A stretch of 64,000 nucleotides of DNA from Wolfiporia cocos (GCA_029448655.1 JACCLO010000017.1:310001-374000); one strand, 5' to 3'. Shown: positions 9,922 to 23,353, counted from the stretch's first letter. Notes: generated by a model from the sequence alone, not told the origin. Made by a program: numbers and translations.

Positions 9922-12116
9922 ATGTCTCGGACGTGGTCACTGGACGAGGTTTCGAAGCACAACACGACCAAGTAAGCTCCCGTTGATCCTGCACTCCATG
10001 CGCTTTTCTGAACTCTGACTCAGGTCATGCTGGGTCATCATCAAGAACAAGGTCTATGACGTGACAGAGTTTCTTCCCGTGAGTTCTGAGCGGAAAAGAC
10101 AGAAATGGCGTTCATATGACCTGGCACAGGAGCACCCAGGGGGTTCTAGCATCATCCTAAAGTATGCAGGCCGTGACGCGACTACAGCGTACGAACCGAT
10201 CCACCCTCCAGACGCGCTTCACAAGAACCTCCCTGCCCAGAAACACCTCGGAACGCTCGACACTCAAGGTGCCGAGACGCTGAAGAAGGCGAACGAACAG
10301 CGGCGGAAGACGAAAGATGAAATTCGCGTGGAGCAAGCACAGAAAAAGAAGCCTCCTGTCAGCAGGATTCTAAGTGTGAAGGAGATGGAGGTGAGCGGCA
10401 AGTGGTCGCTCCATGCGATTTTGAAATCTCACAGCGGCTCGGCACCAGGACGTCGCGCTGCGGGTCTTGTCCTTCAAGGCGGCAGCGTACTACTCGACGG
10501 GCGCTGATGATGAGATTAGTGCGTCGGCTCAAGTGCTACCTCCGCCTGCGTCATCCTAAGTCATCGTGTAGCGCTTTCCGAGAATGCTCGCGCCTTCAGC
10601 CGTTTCTTTTTCCGTCCGCGCGTGCTCAGGCCAATCTCCAGCGTTGATCCGTCTACAACAATCCTAGGCTTCCAGTCCTCCCTGCCAATATTCGCGAGCG
10701 GCACCGGCCTGGCCAAGCTCGGCCATCCTCTCGGTACGTCGCCGTGTATTTACCATGCCATGCGTGCTCAACTTCCCAGGCGAGGCGAACATCACGCGCG
10801 GCTGCGGGCGCACCGCGCTCATCCAGATGGTGTCCACCTACGCCTCGCTCTCCGCTTCCGAGGTAGCCGCGGCGCGTCTCTCGCCCGCGCAGCCGCTCTT
10901 CTTTCAGCTCTACAAACATGCGGACGACGCGCGCGCGGCTGCGCTCCTCCGCGAGATCGAGACACTTGGTTACAACGCTGTCTTCCTCACCGTCGACGCG
11001 CCCGTTGCGGGAAACCGCGAGCGCGACGTACGCGCGCCATTTGAGCTCGAGGCGCAGGAGCGCGAAATTGAAGCCGAGGCGCGCGGTGTGGCGGAGACGG
11101 AGGGGCTCGAGGGCGAGCCTGAGATGCCGGACCAGGGAGTAGACGAAGACGACGGCGGCACGGCAACGCCGTTCTTGAATATCACGGACCATAATATGAC
11201 GTTCGAGAAGACGATTCCGTGGTTGAGGCGGAATACGAAGCTGCCAATCGTGCTCAAGGGTGCGTGCTGACGTATCGCATGCGAGATGGACTGAATAGAG
11301 TCGCGTGCAGGCATCCAGTGTGTAGAGGTGAGCGCACGCTCTCTGAGCGTGACCATGACTATGTTCTCTGATATGCGTTTCTAGGATGCCGTTCTGGCTG
11401 TTGAGGCAGGAGTCGATGGCATCCTGCTATCCAATCATGGTGGTAAGTGAAGCTCATATGTCAAGTATTAAGTCTCTGAGCAATGGCAGGTCGTCAGCTG
11501 GAATAGTATGCCCGCGAGTTTGACAACCTGTGTCAGCATTCTGACTGTAAACCGCAGCTCTCCACCTCCTCTTGAGGTTCTGTACCAGCTTCGCCAGCAG
11601 AGACCCGATGTTTTCGATAAGCTCGAGGGTAAGCTACTTGGATGCCATGCGCTCTATGATATATATAAATTCGACACATGCAGTGTACATTGATGGGGGT
11701 GTGCGTAGAGGCACTGGTGAGCAATCCTTGGTCTCTTCGGCAACACCCTGCTGATGTGCCAGGGAAAAGACGTTTTAAAAGCCCTCTGTCTGGGCGCAAA
11801 GGCTGTGGGCTTGGGGCGCGCATTCCTGTACGCACAAAGTGTCAGTTCACTTGCCATAAATATCATCGCTCGCTTGCTTATATACAATCTGTAGGCATAC
11901 GGTGAAGCCGGCGTTGTCCAAGTGGCTCGAATCATGCAACGCGAGATCGTTCTCGGCATGCGCCTACTAGGCGTTACAAGCGTGAGCGAGCTACGGCCTG
12001 AGCTGGTGCGTTGCGCGAATACTATGTGATTCCTCCACGTTCTCACGATAACATCCTTCTCTTGATAGGTGGAGAGAATTGACTGGCAGCCATCACTGCC
12101 TCGGGCTAAGCTGTAG
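9922..12116 (+). CDS. CYB2: Flavocytochrome b2-type FMN-dependent 2-hydroxyacid dehydrogenase (L-lactate dehydrogenase, cytochrome)
   Basis: It oxidises L-lactate (or a related 2-hydroxyacid) to the 2-oxoacid with FMN, passing electrons to a heme b5 domain and then to cytochrome c. The N-terminal cytochrome b5 domain has both heme histidines, in EHPGG and in EPIHPPDAL. The C-terminal FMN domain has TVDAP.AGNRERD, the catalytic SNHGGRQ (His base and Arg) and [10 protein letters not shown]. About ten short introns were placed, including 9972-10023, 10079-10129, 10391-10447, 10519-10571 and 10734-10779. All keep the frame, and the protein ends at TAG 12114-12116. An acidic insertion (about 11060-11160) lies where yeast cytochrome b2 has its protease-sensitive loop. 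The protein starts directly at the heme domain, without the long mitochondrial presequence of the yeast enzyme, so it may be cytosolic. The exact substrate is inferred from the family. Confidence 0.9.
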
Positions 12117-12534
12117 TTACACCTCGTCTTTAGTTCAAGCGCTTATTGTATAGCTCTGTGTCATCACCCTGTCTTATTCTATTCACTCGTCTAATTGTCA
12201 CTGCCGCTGAACGCTGAACGCAGTGGCTGAAACAGTTGTGGGCGCCTGTGGGCGCATGGGCGCTTCTACATGCTATGGCTAATTATAGAGCGCCACGTGA
12301 GTTGAGCCGCATCTGCGCAGTCTCCCGTTTCGGTCTCTCCTTTCATCGTCGCCGTAGTTTTCGCCCTGCCGCCATCCTCCGTCGTGTGTATGCGGAGCTA
12401 AGTCACAAGAGCATCCTCTTTGCATTCTTGCCGTCCGCCGCTCATTAACCATTGTAGGTTGTGGCGATCAGCTTGTGACGATGCTCTGAACTAAGTTAAA
12501 TCCGTGTGTTTTTGCAGGAGTCAACGAGTCGCAT
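12117..12534. promoter_or_regulatory. Upstream region of the Gdt1-type gene
   Basis: The region holds CT-rich tracts and an intron-like 3' end (TTTTTGCAG at 12510-12518) just before the chosen start. This suggests a 5' exon or 5' UTR intron that I could not pin down. Confidence 0.3.
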
Positions 12535-13535
12535 ATGGCTATCAGCGATGAAGCCCCGGACCACGACGAGAGCGGGCTTCATGTGCTCGTACGGTCCTTT
12601 GCTATGATTATTTTCTCCGAGATCGGAGACAAGACTTTCCTCATCGCAGCGATCCTCGCCATGCGCCATCCGCGTCTTGTGGTCTTCATGGGTGCCTTTG
12701 CCTCGCTCATCCTCATGTCGTTCCTTTCCGCCGAGCTTGGGAACCTGCTGCCTACGCTGATCCCGAAGAAGTGGACTCAGGCGTCCGCCGCAGTGCTCTT
12801 CCTTGTGTTCGGCGCGAAGATGATGCAAGAGGCACGGCAGATGCGGCCGGACAAGATGGAGGAGGAGATGAAGGAGGCCGAGGAAGACATCGAGGGGGAC
12901 GACGCGGAGCATGACAGCACGGACATGGTGGCAGATGCCAGCGGCGACGTCATCCCGTTGGAGGAGGTTGAGGAGGGCGGCAGGCCTGCTGCGCGTTCTC
13001 GCGGCCTGAGCATCAGCTCTAACGGCGGCGCGTTGCACGGGCGACTTCACTCTCAGATAAGAAAATACACCGAGTCCGTGCGAAATTTCTTCAGTCTATT
13101 CCTTGGCCCGGTTTTCGTGCAGGCGTTTGTTCTGACATTCCTTGGGGAGTGGGGAGACCGAAGTCAAATCTCCACGATCGCATTGGCCGCAGCACATGTG
13201 AGTGCGACTTGCTGGACCGTCGTGTGCATGAGCAACTCATGAGATTTGTCCTTACCAGAATGTCTATCTCGTGACGCTCGGAACTGTCATGGGTCACTCC
13301 TGTTGTACAGTGCTGGCGGTCATAGGAGGGCGGTATGTCTCCACGAAAATCTCGGTGAAACACGGTTAGTTGGTTAACAAGTTCGCGTGCGAAAGGACGG
13401 CCTGTGCTGACCAGCTCAATTCCCGTAGTGACGTTGGCTGGCAGCATCCTTTTCCTCGCATTCGGCATAATCTATCTCTACGAAGCATTTCTTACGATAG
13501 ATACGGACAGCTCGGACTTTGATCCAACAAATTAA
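12535..13535 (+). CDS. GDT1: Gdt1/TMEM165-family cation (Ca2+/Mn2+) transporter
   Basis: Members exchange Ca2+ or Mn2+ for protons across the Golgi membrane and support glycosylation and calcium homeostasis. Both diagnostic repeats are present: EIGDKTF in the first half and EWGDRSQ in the second. They are separated by a long acidic, serine-rich cytosolic loop. Hydrophobic segments surround each motif. Introns 13198-13258 and 13365-13428 keep the frame, and translation ends at TAA 13533-13535. Family proteins usually begin with a signal peptide, which is absent from ATG 12535. An additional upstream exon is therefore likely, and the true start may lie in 12200-12530. Confidence 0.88.
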
Positions 13536-13862
13536 TGGCTACCCCATACTCGCATATTTATCTACGGTAGACCGGAGCGCAATGTTACCATTTTTCTCGC
13601 GCAGGAGAAGCGAGAGACCAACATGAACCCCGCAGCTGCCAACGATGTTGTCGCCTTCTCCTCACTCACTCACTCCCGTAGTGCCATGTAAAGTACGAAA
13701 GTCCCTTGAATCCTATTGCATATGGCTCTTGCGGTAAGTGGTATTACCTCCAGAGATTCGAATGCGCTCTTACGCTAGAACTGTGCGGGCTACAGATGTC
13801 CCATCGTGCGTCACTCCACGGTCATCAACTTCTCCTTGAAATGATGATTGAACGGCGCTCCG

Positions 13863-14510
13863 CCTACTTGACACATTGGTGTGTCGAAAGCCAAAACGGC
13901 GTGAGAACGAATTTGACCAGAACAAGCCAGCGCTGGACATCAAGGGATCCTGAAGCCAAGGAGGGAGGTTCTAGGACGTGAATTGTTCGTCTCCGCGGAA
14001 CGTTCGGCGCGTTTGGCGACTCGAAACCACCAGGTGGAGAGAGAGCTTCGTTAGGTATGCCTAGCCACAAACCACAATAGGCTTCACGTCTTCGCGAGAG
14101 CAGGTTTGCATCCGGCGCACGGCGAGAACGCACGAAGCGCCATAGCTGCACGCAAACGCCCCACTCCGACCCGCGATGGGACGACGGTACCCTCGCGTCG
14201 GGGGCAGTAGCCACATGCACTGGCAGCGAGAACCACGTTCCGCGGGGAATTGCAGCGAACACGGTTAGCAGCGGTATCGATTCCGTTGCTTCGCTCAATG
14301 GCCTTCTATCCGTGCGCGTCGTAGTGCCGGGAATCCAGATAAGCTTACCCGTGGATAACTCAATCAGTACCGCGTACGCCTAAGGGTGCGTTCTTTGAAT
14401 GTCGCCCCAGACCGAGTCGATAGCGTCCAGCGCAGGAAGATCTGCTGCGTCTCTTATCGGTACGGCGGTGAATCATGCTCGTAGATGCTGCTTTGCCTGA
14501 TGCGCCTGCG
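13863..14510 (-). CDS. Uncharacterised open frame, possibly the 3' part of a spliced gene
   Basis: A 144-codon open frame (13864-14298) can be extended upstream on the minus strand. The preceding sequence reads as continuous protein (for example DAIDSVWGDIQ and YAVLIELSTGKLIW) apart from a short break near 14385 that could be an intron acceptor (CCCTTAG). The content looks like a real globular protein, but I do not recognise it and found no ATG. It could equally be a relic. Confidence 0.3.
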
Positions 14511-14636
14511 TCGTAACGCCGCCGCGGCCGTTGTTTTCCCTCTACTTTGGGACATTAAGACATTAATGAGTGTCTGGCTCGAATGTAAATGACAGTAAAA
14601 GCCTAACATAAATTATAACGAACCGTTCACTGTCAG

Positions 14637-14717
14637 TCCCTGGTAGTATATCGGATAGTACACGCGCCTGTCATATAACGTGCGCGCGAAAGCGGGGTTC
14701 GACTCCCCGCCAGGGAG
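14637..14717 (+). tRNA. tRNA-Asp (GTC) with a short intron
   Basis: The acceptor stem TCCCTGG/CCAGGGA is perfect, with discriminator G at 14717. The D stem is GTAT/GTAC, the anticodon stem CGCGC/GCGCG, and the T stem CGGGG/CCCCG with loop TTCGACT. The anticodon GTC is at 14670-14672. About 7-9 nt (TATAACG and neighbours) after position 37 must be an intron. Its exact end is ambiguous because the 3' side has GCGCGCG. A TTTTT terminator follows at about 14724. Confidence 0.9.
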
Positions 14718-15112
14718 TTAATATTTTTATTCGGTTTATGTCGTTGATCTTTGTTTTCGCCTTTTGCTGAGCACCATTGGTATTATTCATATCGAGAGAA
14801 ATTATGGAATGTACCTTAGCATTTCTAAGCGTATGCGATGACTATGGACGGCACAGGCCATCTTTGTATGTGATCTGATTTGATACCCCGTGAATGACTG
14901 TCTGCGTGCAGTTTGCGTGGGCATTTCGACTTCAGTGATTTGCATCGAACACTCCATGGTGCCGCATTGTATGGATTGAGCTACCAGTGCGCTCCGTCTA
15001 GAGGTATGTATGTGATCACCCATCAAGAGTGCACATACATCATATCATCTTGCTGTGTTTAATTTCCCACACGCTTCCCGCCTCCCCGTGTAACCTCTGA
15101 CAATAACAGGAA

Positions 15113-16559
15113 TTAAGCAGGGAAGAGGGGTAGAATGATATCACATGCCTCTGGTTCTATCTTGAAACTCGTCAGGGCCTCCAAGACAGCCCGGCCAGTC
15201 CAAGCCTCAACATCAGCAACCTGCTCAGGCGTAATAAAGTCCTGTGAAGTGCGCGACGCGAACACCATTTGTGCTGCAGCCGCTCTGATCCGCGGCCTCG
15301 GTTCGAGCAGGGCACCTCCCAGAGAACTCTCGGATATATTCTCCGGTTGATCTTGGCTTGACGGCGGCGGGGAAGTCGACACGGCCGGCTGCACGGGCAG
15401 GGTGCTCACCGGCGGCCATACGATCTGAGGCCGATGGGTGGAGGCAGGCCAGTTGGCGGCGAGGTGGAGGATGTGGAAGGTCTCCATCTGCCAGGATTAT
15501 TCAGTCCAGATGGTCTGCACGTGGCCGAGCGAAGCGATACCTCAAGGGTGGCCAGGTCAGGGTGCCGCTCCCTCAAGTGGCTAATGAGCCCGTCGTTGTG
15601 ATCGGGGAAGGATGTCTGCCTACCCTGCGAGGAATAGAAGCTGCACGAGGCTCGACGGCGTGAATGAATGAATTCTGAGGCAGCTCATCACGGACCTGTC
15701 AGCAGAAGCATTGATATATTGATCGACAACGCTGCCTTTCAGAGTGGCCGGACGTAGCCTGACGAGTGCATCACGGACCTGGAGCGCAGTTAGCACCTGA
15801 AATGTTCACTTGGTAGAATTCCATCAGCAAAATTGACTCGCCGCAAGACGTAATTCAAGGTCAGCATCCACCTGAGGGCACGGTCGATCAGCTGTAATTG
15901 AAAAACGATAGCAGGGTCACGTACTGGTTTACTGATTCTATAAGCCGGTTCTTCTGACTGGCCAGTTTGAAAATCGAAGTCGTAATTTCTACTGACGGCA
16001 ATGCTTGTTCTGGGAACAACCACGGTACCAACGGGTACATCTATTAATGCGCCGCAAGAGCCTAGCCTTCGCCATTGTCAGAGGCTTCACGAAGACCAGG
16101 GATGATGCCAGGATGCTATTGACCTAACGACCACCATGTCGCCGCGGAGGCACTCCCTGACCTCTCGCACGAAGAAGTCGGCATTGGGATACCCCATTCC
16201 TATGCTCACAATGGAGACAGGAATGCCATTGTAGCGTCCGCTAATGGTCGTAAAACCACGTTCCGAGTGCAGCACGAATGGCTTCGGGGTGCGGTCCAAG
16301 TACCCCGCTATTCCATGTGCGCGCGAAGGCGATCCTACAGTGACCTGGTGGCGCAGATCAGTAATTACACCACGGAACAGGCGAGAAGCAAAGAACCTAC
16401 GATGCGGTTGGCAACTTCTCCTGCACGAATGCCAAGATGGTAGACGCGCTGATCAATTGTCCTGGGGAAATCTGCGACATTTTAAATGTTCAAGTCAAAA
16501 TCCTGCTTGTGTCTGTGAAAGGCACAAGGCTTACTGGCATCTACTATAAGATCCTTCAT
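15113..16559 (-). CDS. Uridine phosphorylase
   Basis: It splits uridine with phosphate into uracil and ribose 1-phosphate in pyrimidine salvage, in the cytosol. The sequence matches the nucleoside phosphorylase family: SIGMGYPNADFFVREVRE, then a Gly-Ser-Cys-Gly turn, then VPVGTVVVPRTSIAVSR, the YSSQGRQTSF loop and the LEMET segment that contacts ribose. By-eye splicing from ATG 16559 gives a short first exon, then introns at 16472-16534, 16345-16400, one around 16055-16122, and further short introns between 15485 and 15930. All preserve the frame to TAA 15113-15115. A proline/serine-rich insertion follows the core. The minus-strand gene converges with the plus-strand tRNA-Asp to its left. Confidence 0.88.
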
Positions 16560-19500
16560 CCTTCTTTGAAACGCTTATTCCGCTAATTATTTAGAGAGGA
16601 GGGCCCCAAGCCCGCGGAGAAGACCGGGGTACTGATCGAGGTTGCCGATCAGTTTGATGCCTATCCTGTTACACCCTGTGGTCACTACCTAAAGTCACAG
16701 CAATTTCCCGTCACGCTTTCCACGCTCACTTCGTACGACATTCCAGCAGTCTCCCCGAGAAGGGTTGAAGAATCATCTGACTCAGGCCCAAGCATCTGTT
16801 GGCCGAAACGGCCTGCTGAAGACGGATATGCTTGTCCTAGTCTTGGATAGAGTTTACTGCGGCTGATGGAAATGCGCCGTTCAGCCGGCAAACCACGCGG
16901 GAAACGTGTTTAGCCAAGGACTGATGTGAATTTGTCTCCCCGCATACCCGCCCAATAACCGCGACCCGAAATGTTCAAGAAACAACGTACAGATGCTTCC
17001 AAGACGTCAACGCGAAGCAGCGCATGTACCCTGCACATTCGACCCGACAGGACTCCAGTCTCAAACGAGCGTTCCTCTGCGTCAGCCTGAGCCCACGTTC
17101 CCGCCCAATTACCTCAAGAGCCTTCAGGACCAAGCATGGCTTTCATCTTGCCACGTTATGGCCTTCATCGTGGCACCCGCTCTTGCCCTAATTTCAAGTG
17201 TTTGATGCTGTGTGGTCGATCTGATAGGATATCTGGTTCATATCTAGGTTCTATCCTCTCCCTGATGAGTCGTCTATGGAAACAATTTGATCATCAATGA
17301 TTCATGAAAGCGTTGCGTCCCAGAGAGAATAACCGCAAGACGTTTGCCGTTGGTGTTCGGCTGCACACATCGAGTAATCTGACAAACCCTCCACGGATAG
17401 CCTCGCGCTTGGGCAAGGTGATGGGCTGCCCTGCGACCACTGCGCAGAATACCTCACTCCGACTACATGTGGCTTATGCCATCTTCTGGGCGTTCCGACT
17501 GACCGCCAGAACGCGCAAGCATTCGACCGAGCGCCGCTTTGACCCCTGTTCCGTTCTGGCATGGACTGGCACCCGCGCGCTACGAGCTTTGATTTTGCTA
17601 TGGCCAGCGGCTAATTTCCTCCATCGGTCGATGACATCACGTCAAGAATGTTTATCACAAGACCTCTCCGTCACATGTGGCGATTGTGCCTTTTCGTCCA
17701 GACTTAGCAGGCGACAGAGGCCTCATGACTATGCATCGGCATTGTGCCCACAAGGACGGTCTCCGAGGCTTTGCTGACACGCCCCAGTGGGACAGGAACG
17801 TCCGAGAAACTCAGGTACGTGGGCACCCTCCGGCTTAGCGCATCATCACATGCGCCGTGCATCGGTACACTTGCAGCCTATCCTGGTCACTTGCTTAGCG
17901 ATACTTCCATCTTCGACGAAGCGGCACGGTGGAGTAGTTGCTGTTCTCCCTCGATCAAGGCGCGCGGCCGGCGATGTCTAGATGGACTCTATCTCAGTGG
18001 CCGCACGCACATTGCTTCTGCCAAGTGGGCAGACCTGCGAGGAATATCGGCTTTGCATCAGCTCGAGCGCACGGTGCTGCCGCTCTGCTTGCTTCTATGT
18101 CCAGGATGTAGCCCCATATCGTCTGCAATCTGATATCGATGACTTGTGGCTTCAGACGCTCTGCCAGAAAAACTTTGCGAGCGTAGCGCAGCGCCTTCGT
18201 CATTGCCTTGCCTAGCAATGGAAGCACACTTGTCCGTTACTGGACTACAGGTTGCTCGAAATTGCAATGCGCTTACTGGTCGCACGGTGAGCGGTTTCAC
18301 CCGTACGCTTTGGGACGGGTTGATCGAATCACTCCAGACTTTATCGAACTGAGCGACCCAAATCAGTCGAACTGTGGTCTGCCCCGTTGCACTGTCGGAT
18401 GACTTGCGCAATTGGTGAGGTACGGGTGCAGTGAGCTTGACGGACATTCCCGAACCGCTACGATATCACGTCAATGTCAGATGACGTCAGACAAGGAAGG
18501 TGCGGTCTGTCTCCGATTTAGAAGCGTTCGTGATACTAGCGCTGCGGCAGGCCAGGCTTTCCACCCAGAGCGTCTGAGTTCATGCCGACCGCCGTACGCG
18601 CTGCGGCGTTATGATGGCATCGTGCAGGATGTTTCCTGCGGACTCCCAGAGTCCTTGACATATCGAGCGGGCGGGAGGTCATGCACAGTGCTCATGTTCT
18701 GCCCTGTGACCCAAATCATAGCTCTGGGGCGGATTTGGGCTTCTTATGATGTCGTGGAACCTGAACTTGGCACCCACGCTGCAGGCGTGACTACTTCGCG
18801 TTCCCTGCAGCCGAGTTGCAGAATCGGTCGTTGACAGGTAGTGCCTATCTCTTGGTCAAGAGAATCCTATTGGCACCGATGGGGTCAATGGGGTGAGTTC
18901 GGGGCTAGTACGGGAACACGGTGATTCGCACTGCACAGACGGGACATACCGGCCTAAAGGCGCCCGAAGGAAGTGCACACTTCCTGCTTGCACCGCTCTG
19001 TCCACCCACCACAACTTCTATGAGTGGAATTGGACAGAGGGCAAGAGAGTGGACGTTGGGAGCGAACTATCTCGTCTTCCCAAATATGGAGACGTCAGCA
19101 TCCCGGTCGAGTTCCGCGAATCCTGGATGTTTTCCGCCGCGAAGTAAAATCCCACGCGGAACATTACCTGTGGTCCTGGATCACTCCGATACCCGACTGC
19201 TGCTGTGACATCGGCCGTATGCCGCGTCTCGCCTGTTAAAAATACTGTACATCTTTGACCAGAAACGAACTCCTGGAAGTCAACGATTTGTTAACAGAGC
19301 GCAGCTGGGCATCATTCTCACATGGTGTTTGAAAACTGCTGCATGTCGTGAGGTTAACGGGCTTGCTCACCCACCTGGCATGTCAGGAGACTTTGTCGTC
19401 TTCAGCGCTGCTCCCTGGCGAGAAGAACGCCCGTATCGACACTAGCCGCATCTGGGATCGAAAAGCCTAGACGGCCACCAAAGCAGTAGGCCGCTCAGCA

Positions 19501-19901
19501 GATCCGGAACTTTTCGACCATTTCGCCAATTCTGGGTAATCCACCTGCATCCACAAGCCCAATTGGCCCAGCATGTTTTGGTGCCCGGCGGTCTCAAGCG
19601 CGAACATCAGCCGCTCCGAGGCTTTGAATTGTGACCTGATTTGCTTTTACAAACAATGCGGCTTCTCTTAACCACCTCGGTTTGACCGACACTCAAAATT
19701 GACTTCTATAGACCCGCAGATCGCAGTCATCCAGGCGTCCATATCTCCCCCGTCCAATCCTTGGCGGGCGTCTTACATAGTGGACGCTCAGTTCAGCTGA
19801 TCCCATTCGTACTTGTTCCCGACTGTCTACGTGGGTATCAGCAGCTGGAATTACGAGCCGTCTCTGAACTATCGTACAGGCACCGCGACATTGTGGCCCT
19901 C
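16560..19901. other. Stretch with no recognisable gene
   Basis: Open frames reach 157 codons (17304-17777) on the plus strand, but none shows a domain, codon bias or joinable introns. The last few hundred bases contain the promoter and probable 5' UTR of the HMG-box gene. I see no tRNA, rRNA or transposon ends here. Much of it could be decayed sequence. Confidence 0.45.
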
Positions 19902-21541
19902 ATGAGCTGCTTTCCACCAGGCATATACTACAGCGAACAGGATGAGCCTGCCTCAGCCTACGCTGATACACAACATTACGACAGCCACGAGAGAGAGGGA
20001 TCGATGTCCGGCTCCGAGAACGGCTCCACCTATGCTTACTTGCCAGGCCTCAAAAGCGGGTCTGAACTGGATGGTCAGTGGACCGTGCTATGTTCAACAC
20101 TCTTGTAACGTTATACTGCAGTGGATCCACATATGGCGTTGACGTCTCAGACGCTGAATGCAGATGGGACGCCCAAGCGTCCCATGAATGCATTTATGAT
20201 CTTCGCGCGGAAGAGAAGGCCAGAGATATCTGCGGCCAACCAGATGATGCGCACAGGGGACGTCAGCAAAATCCTAAGTAGAGAGTGGAACACGATGAGT
20301 ATGGTATGTGGCATGTATACTCCTCCTGAAAATCGTTAATGATCTGCATACAGTCAGAGAAGAAGTTCTATCTCGACCAGGCAAAGAAGCTGAAAGATAA
20401 CTTCAACTCCAAATACCCCGACTATGTTTATCGCCGTCGACCGAACAACTCGCGCAGAAAACGAAAGCCTGATCCGGATCACGATGCGACGCCAGAGCAC
20501 CCATCCGCCCTTGACATGGAGGATGCGATGGAGGAAATCTCTCCAATAGGCACCGATGATATTGCAATCGACTCGCAGGGATATCAGTATGGCGTTACGT
20601 CACCATATGGCGGACACTCAGACTATGCTTCGTCGCAGTCATCTAATCTTTATTCTAACACGGGAGTTCCTATTTCCCCCCGCTACGGACAGCAGCCGGC
20701 TCCTACTACCCATTCGTCTTTGCCGTACTCACTTCAGTCGATGCCAGGAGTCGTCGGAGAGCAGAGACTTCCTCCTATAGTCAACTCCAACACTATGTCC
20801 CAAGGATTCCATGGATCCTTGACGCTTGGACACTCGTCCGTTTCGTATCCTTCCTCGGAACCACCTAGCGGATCCGATCTATGGGACGGCAGTAGGACCA
20901 ATGAGACGAGGACCAGTTGGCCCCTTCTCCCTGCGTTAGACACGGATTTGGCCCGCCAGAGGGCGCGTTCGTTAGCCGGTATTAAATGGTCCGACTCTCC
21001 CGAGCTTAGTTACCGCTCGTGGTCGGCAACGACACCATCGACTCCCTTCAGTAGCTCTAGTTCTTCACCCGGTCGCTCTGCCAATGCCAACGCAGCATTC
21101 CCAACCTTGACTTCGCCGTTCGTCCCAAATCCTTCGCCGCCACAGTCGGCCGCAGATTCGCTGCAGTCGCCAAGTTCGCGACAGAACATCGCGCCGGAGT
21201 ATCACTCCCCTTCCTCTCCGCTGGCACATCGCGGCATGGCTTCCTCGGGAAGGAACGGTGATGGTCAGCAACATCGTGGGTTTACTCAATCTAACGTCCT
21301 TCCCCTGCCCTCGGCAAATCCGTACCAATCCCACACTGTCTCTAACCAATTTGACCACATTCATTCACAATATCGCACAACACCTGGCTCTCCCTCGCTT
21401 CCGCCACCGCTTTTCCCTATTACGACGATGTCACCTCAATCAACCTCGCCGGCGGCTACATCATCGTCTAGCTCGGCGTCGGGACCTGGCTCGGCGTCTA
21501 ACCTGGGATTTTGGGAAAGGCAGCCGTTCGATGGACGCTAG
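19902..21541 (+). CDS. HMG-box transcription factor (MATA/SOX-type box)
   Basis: A sequence-specific DNA-bending regulator. After a short acidic/serine-rich leader, the HMG box begins with PKRPMNAFMIFARKRRPEI. It continues over an intron (20304-20353) into SEKKFYLDQAKKLKDNF and YPDYVYRRRP, followed by a basic RRKRKPD stretch that is probably a nuclear signal. The remaining 300-odd residues are Ser/Pro/Gln-rich and without a domain, which suits a transactivation region. The first intron runs from about 20072 to 20120. In agaricomycetes such factors often act in mating or fruiting (Pcc1-like proteins are one example), but the target cannot be read from the sequence. I chose ATG 19902 because it opens the acidic leader; an upstream in-frame stretch to 19761 has no clear coding character. 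Confidence 0.85.
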
Positions 21542-23353
21542 TGCGGAGATACGGATAGAAATTTCTGCATAGGACAGATACTCACACATTGCCTTTCACT
21601 CCCCGTTTGATCTACGTTGCTACCCTGCTATTTATCGCTGTATATGATTACTCTGTGACATCGGCATTTTCAGACTTTATGAACGTTCACGCTGGCTATC
21701 ACTTCACGAGCATCGCATCCGCATCCATAAAATTAGGCAAGTCAAAACTCGGTGGTATGTCTCAGTCGCTTGATTTCTGCAACCACGACATAACAACTCC
21801 ACGTACACCGAACACAGTAACGGAATAGAAACCGATCATCATAAGCTGCGAGGAAGGGCTCGGAATTTGTCTCTGTTGTGTCTGGGTGCTCTAGAATCCT
21901 AAGATGTTGTGGAGTGAGTTCTGGAATCACTGGCATGCGGTATCATAACTCTAGCGTAATCCGCGGTCTCGCGCGTTCAACCTGAGTCCTGACGGTTCCA
22001 TCGCAGCAAGACAACCATAGAGCGTCACGGCCAAGGGAGCCCCATGACAGTCCCTATACCAAGCTCCGTGCCGCACAAACCATGTCATTTGTTCCAGACC
22101 TGTCATGCCTGAAGCACGAGGAAGTCAAAGCACAAGAGTGTGCGGAAGAAATGTTGAGGCGCTGCAGATTCACCAGCTGATCCCACTTCTGGCTCAGGTG
22201 CATGTCCTTCACGGATGAATGAAGATCGTGCCCCCACTGGCGGTACCATCACAATTTCCATACTCAAAGTTCGGGTTCTGGACCGTTGGCGTGCGCGGAA
22301 GCCGTCCCAGTGCCCTGACTATCTCCAATTTTCGGACGATCATTGCTTCTGCCTAGATTGGACTGCGTAGCGGACCGTCCGAAAGGAGGCAACTTCGATC
22401 TCTCTGAAACGACAGCTTGCATGTCACCGTCTCAAGAAGCAGAACCGTGGTAAACAAGGCACGCTGTTACGGCTGCCACCACGATGTGTCCTGCGAGAAA
22501 GCCTCTTTGTACCATGTGGAAACTGTTACACATACTTCGAAGGCGTCTGAGCCGAAAGATGATAATCGTTACAAGCAATGATGAAGTTGGTGTGTGCCGT
22601 AGGAAGGTATCTCACGCTTATGGTCATCAGGTAGCCTGATACAGGACAACATACGCCGGCGTGGATTTAAGGGGGCAATTTTCGTGCATAAGCAAACGTT
22701 GGCCTCGAACGGTAGCATCACGAAGTGATCGCGCAACCATTAACTCTAGGACAGTGTTGACATAAGACCGAGAACGGGTGCACGTACATCGGAGACTTAC
22801 AGGTACTTTGCGGCTCACGTGGAAGCGTCACTACATAATATTGCCGGATCAATGCACTTAGAGGGGCGTAGGTAGACATTGGCCCCAGATGTTTCGCAGA
22901 CTGAAGTTCGGATGCTTTGAGACGATGCGAAGCATCACGAACAGACCACTTTCGAGATGCACCCCGGGCATCGCTACCTGATCGTACACCAACTGGGTAA
23001 GTTCTTAGCGGATACGAGAGATGCCACACAATCTCCTGCACCTTTGACTTTCTCACCGCAACACATTCAGCTGACACTGCGTCAGGCACCCAGGGACTCT
23101 GATACCGAACTTCAGGGAGAATACAAAACGGTCATTAATGTCACATATATATAGCGGATCTACTCGCTGAGATGTATGCTGCTCGTACTGAATACGGCCT
23201 TGATCGCACTGAATTCCGGGTACTAGGTGAGCGGGAAAACTGAGAGAAACTTGTTGAGAGACACGAACTCGGACCGCTCACGGCCCGACGCGCTAAGTGG
23301 CGTCCGCCATTAAGGCGCCCGTAACTGCACTTGCCACCCACGCTCTAATAGAT
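21542..23353. other. Stretch with no recognisable gene
   Basis: The only open frames are short (at most 123 codons at 22718-23089 on the minus strand) and lack domains. The right end must contain the promoter of the reductase gene starting at 23354. No RNA gene or repeat was seen. Confidence 0.45.
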
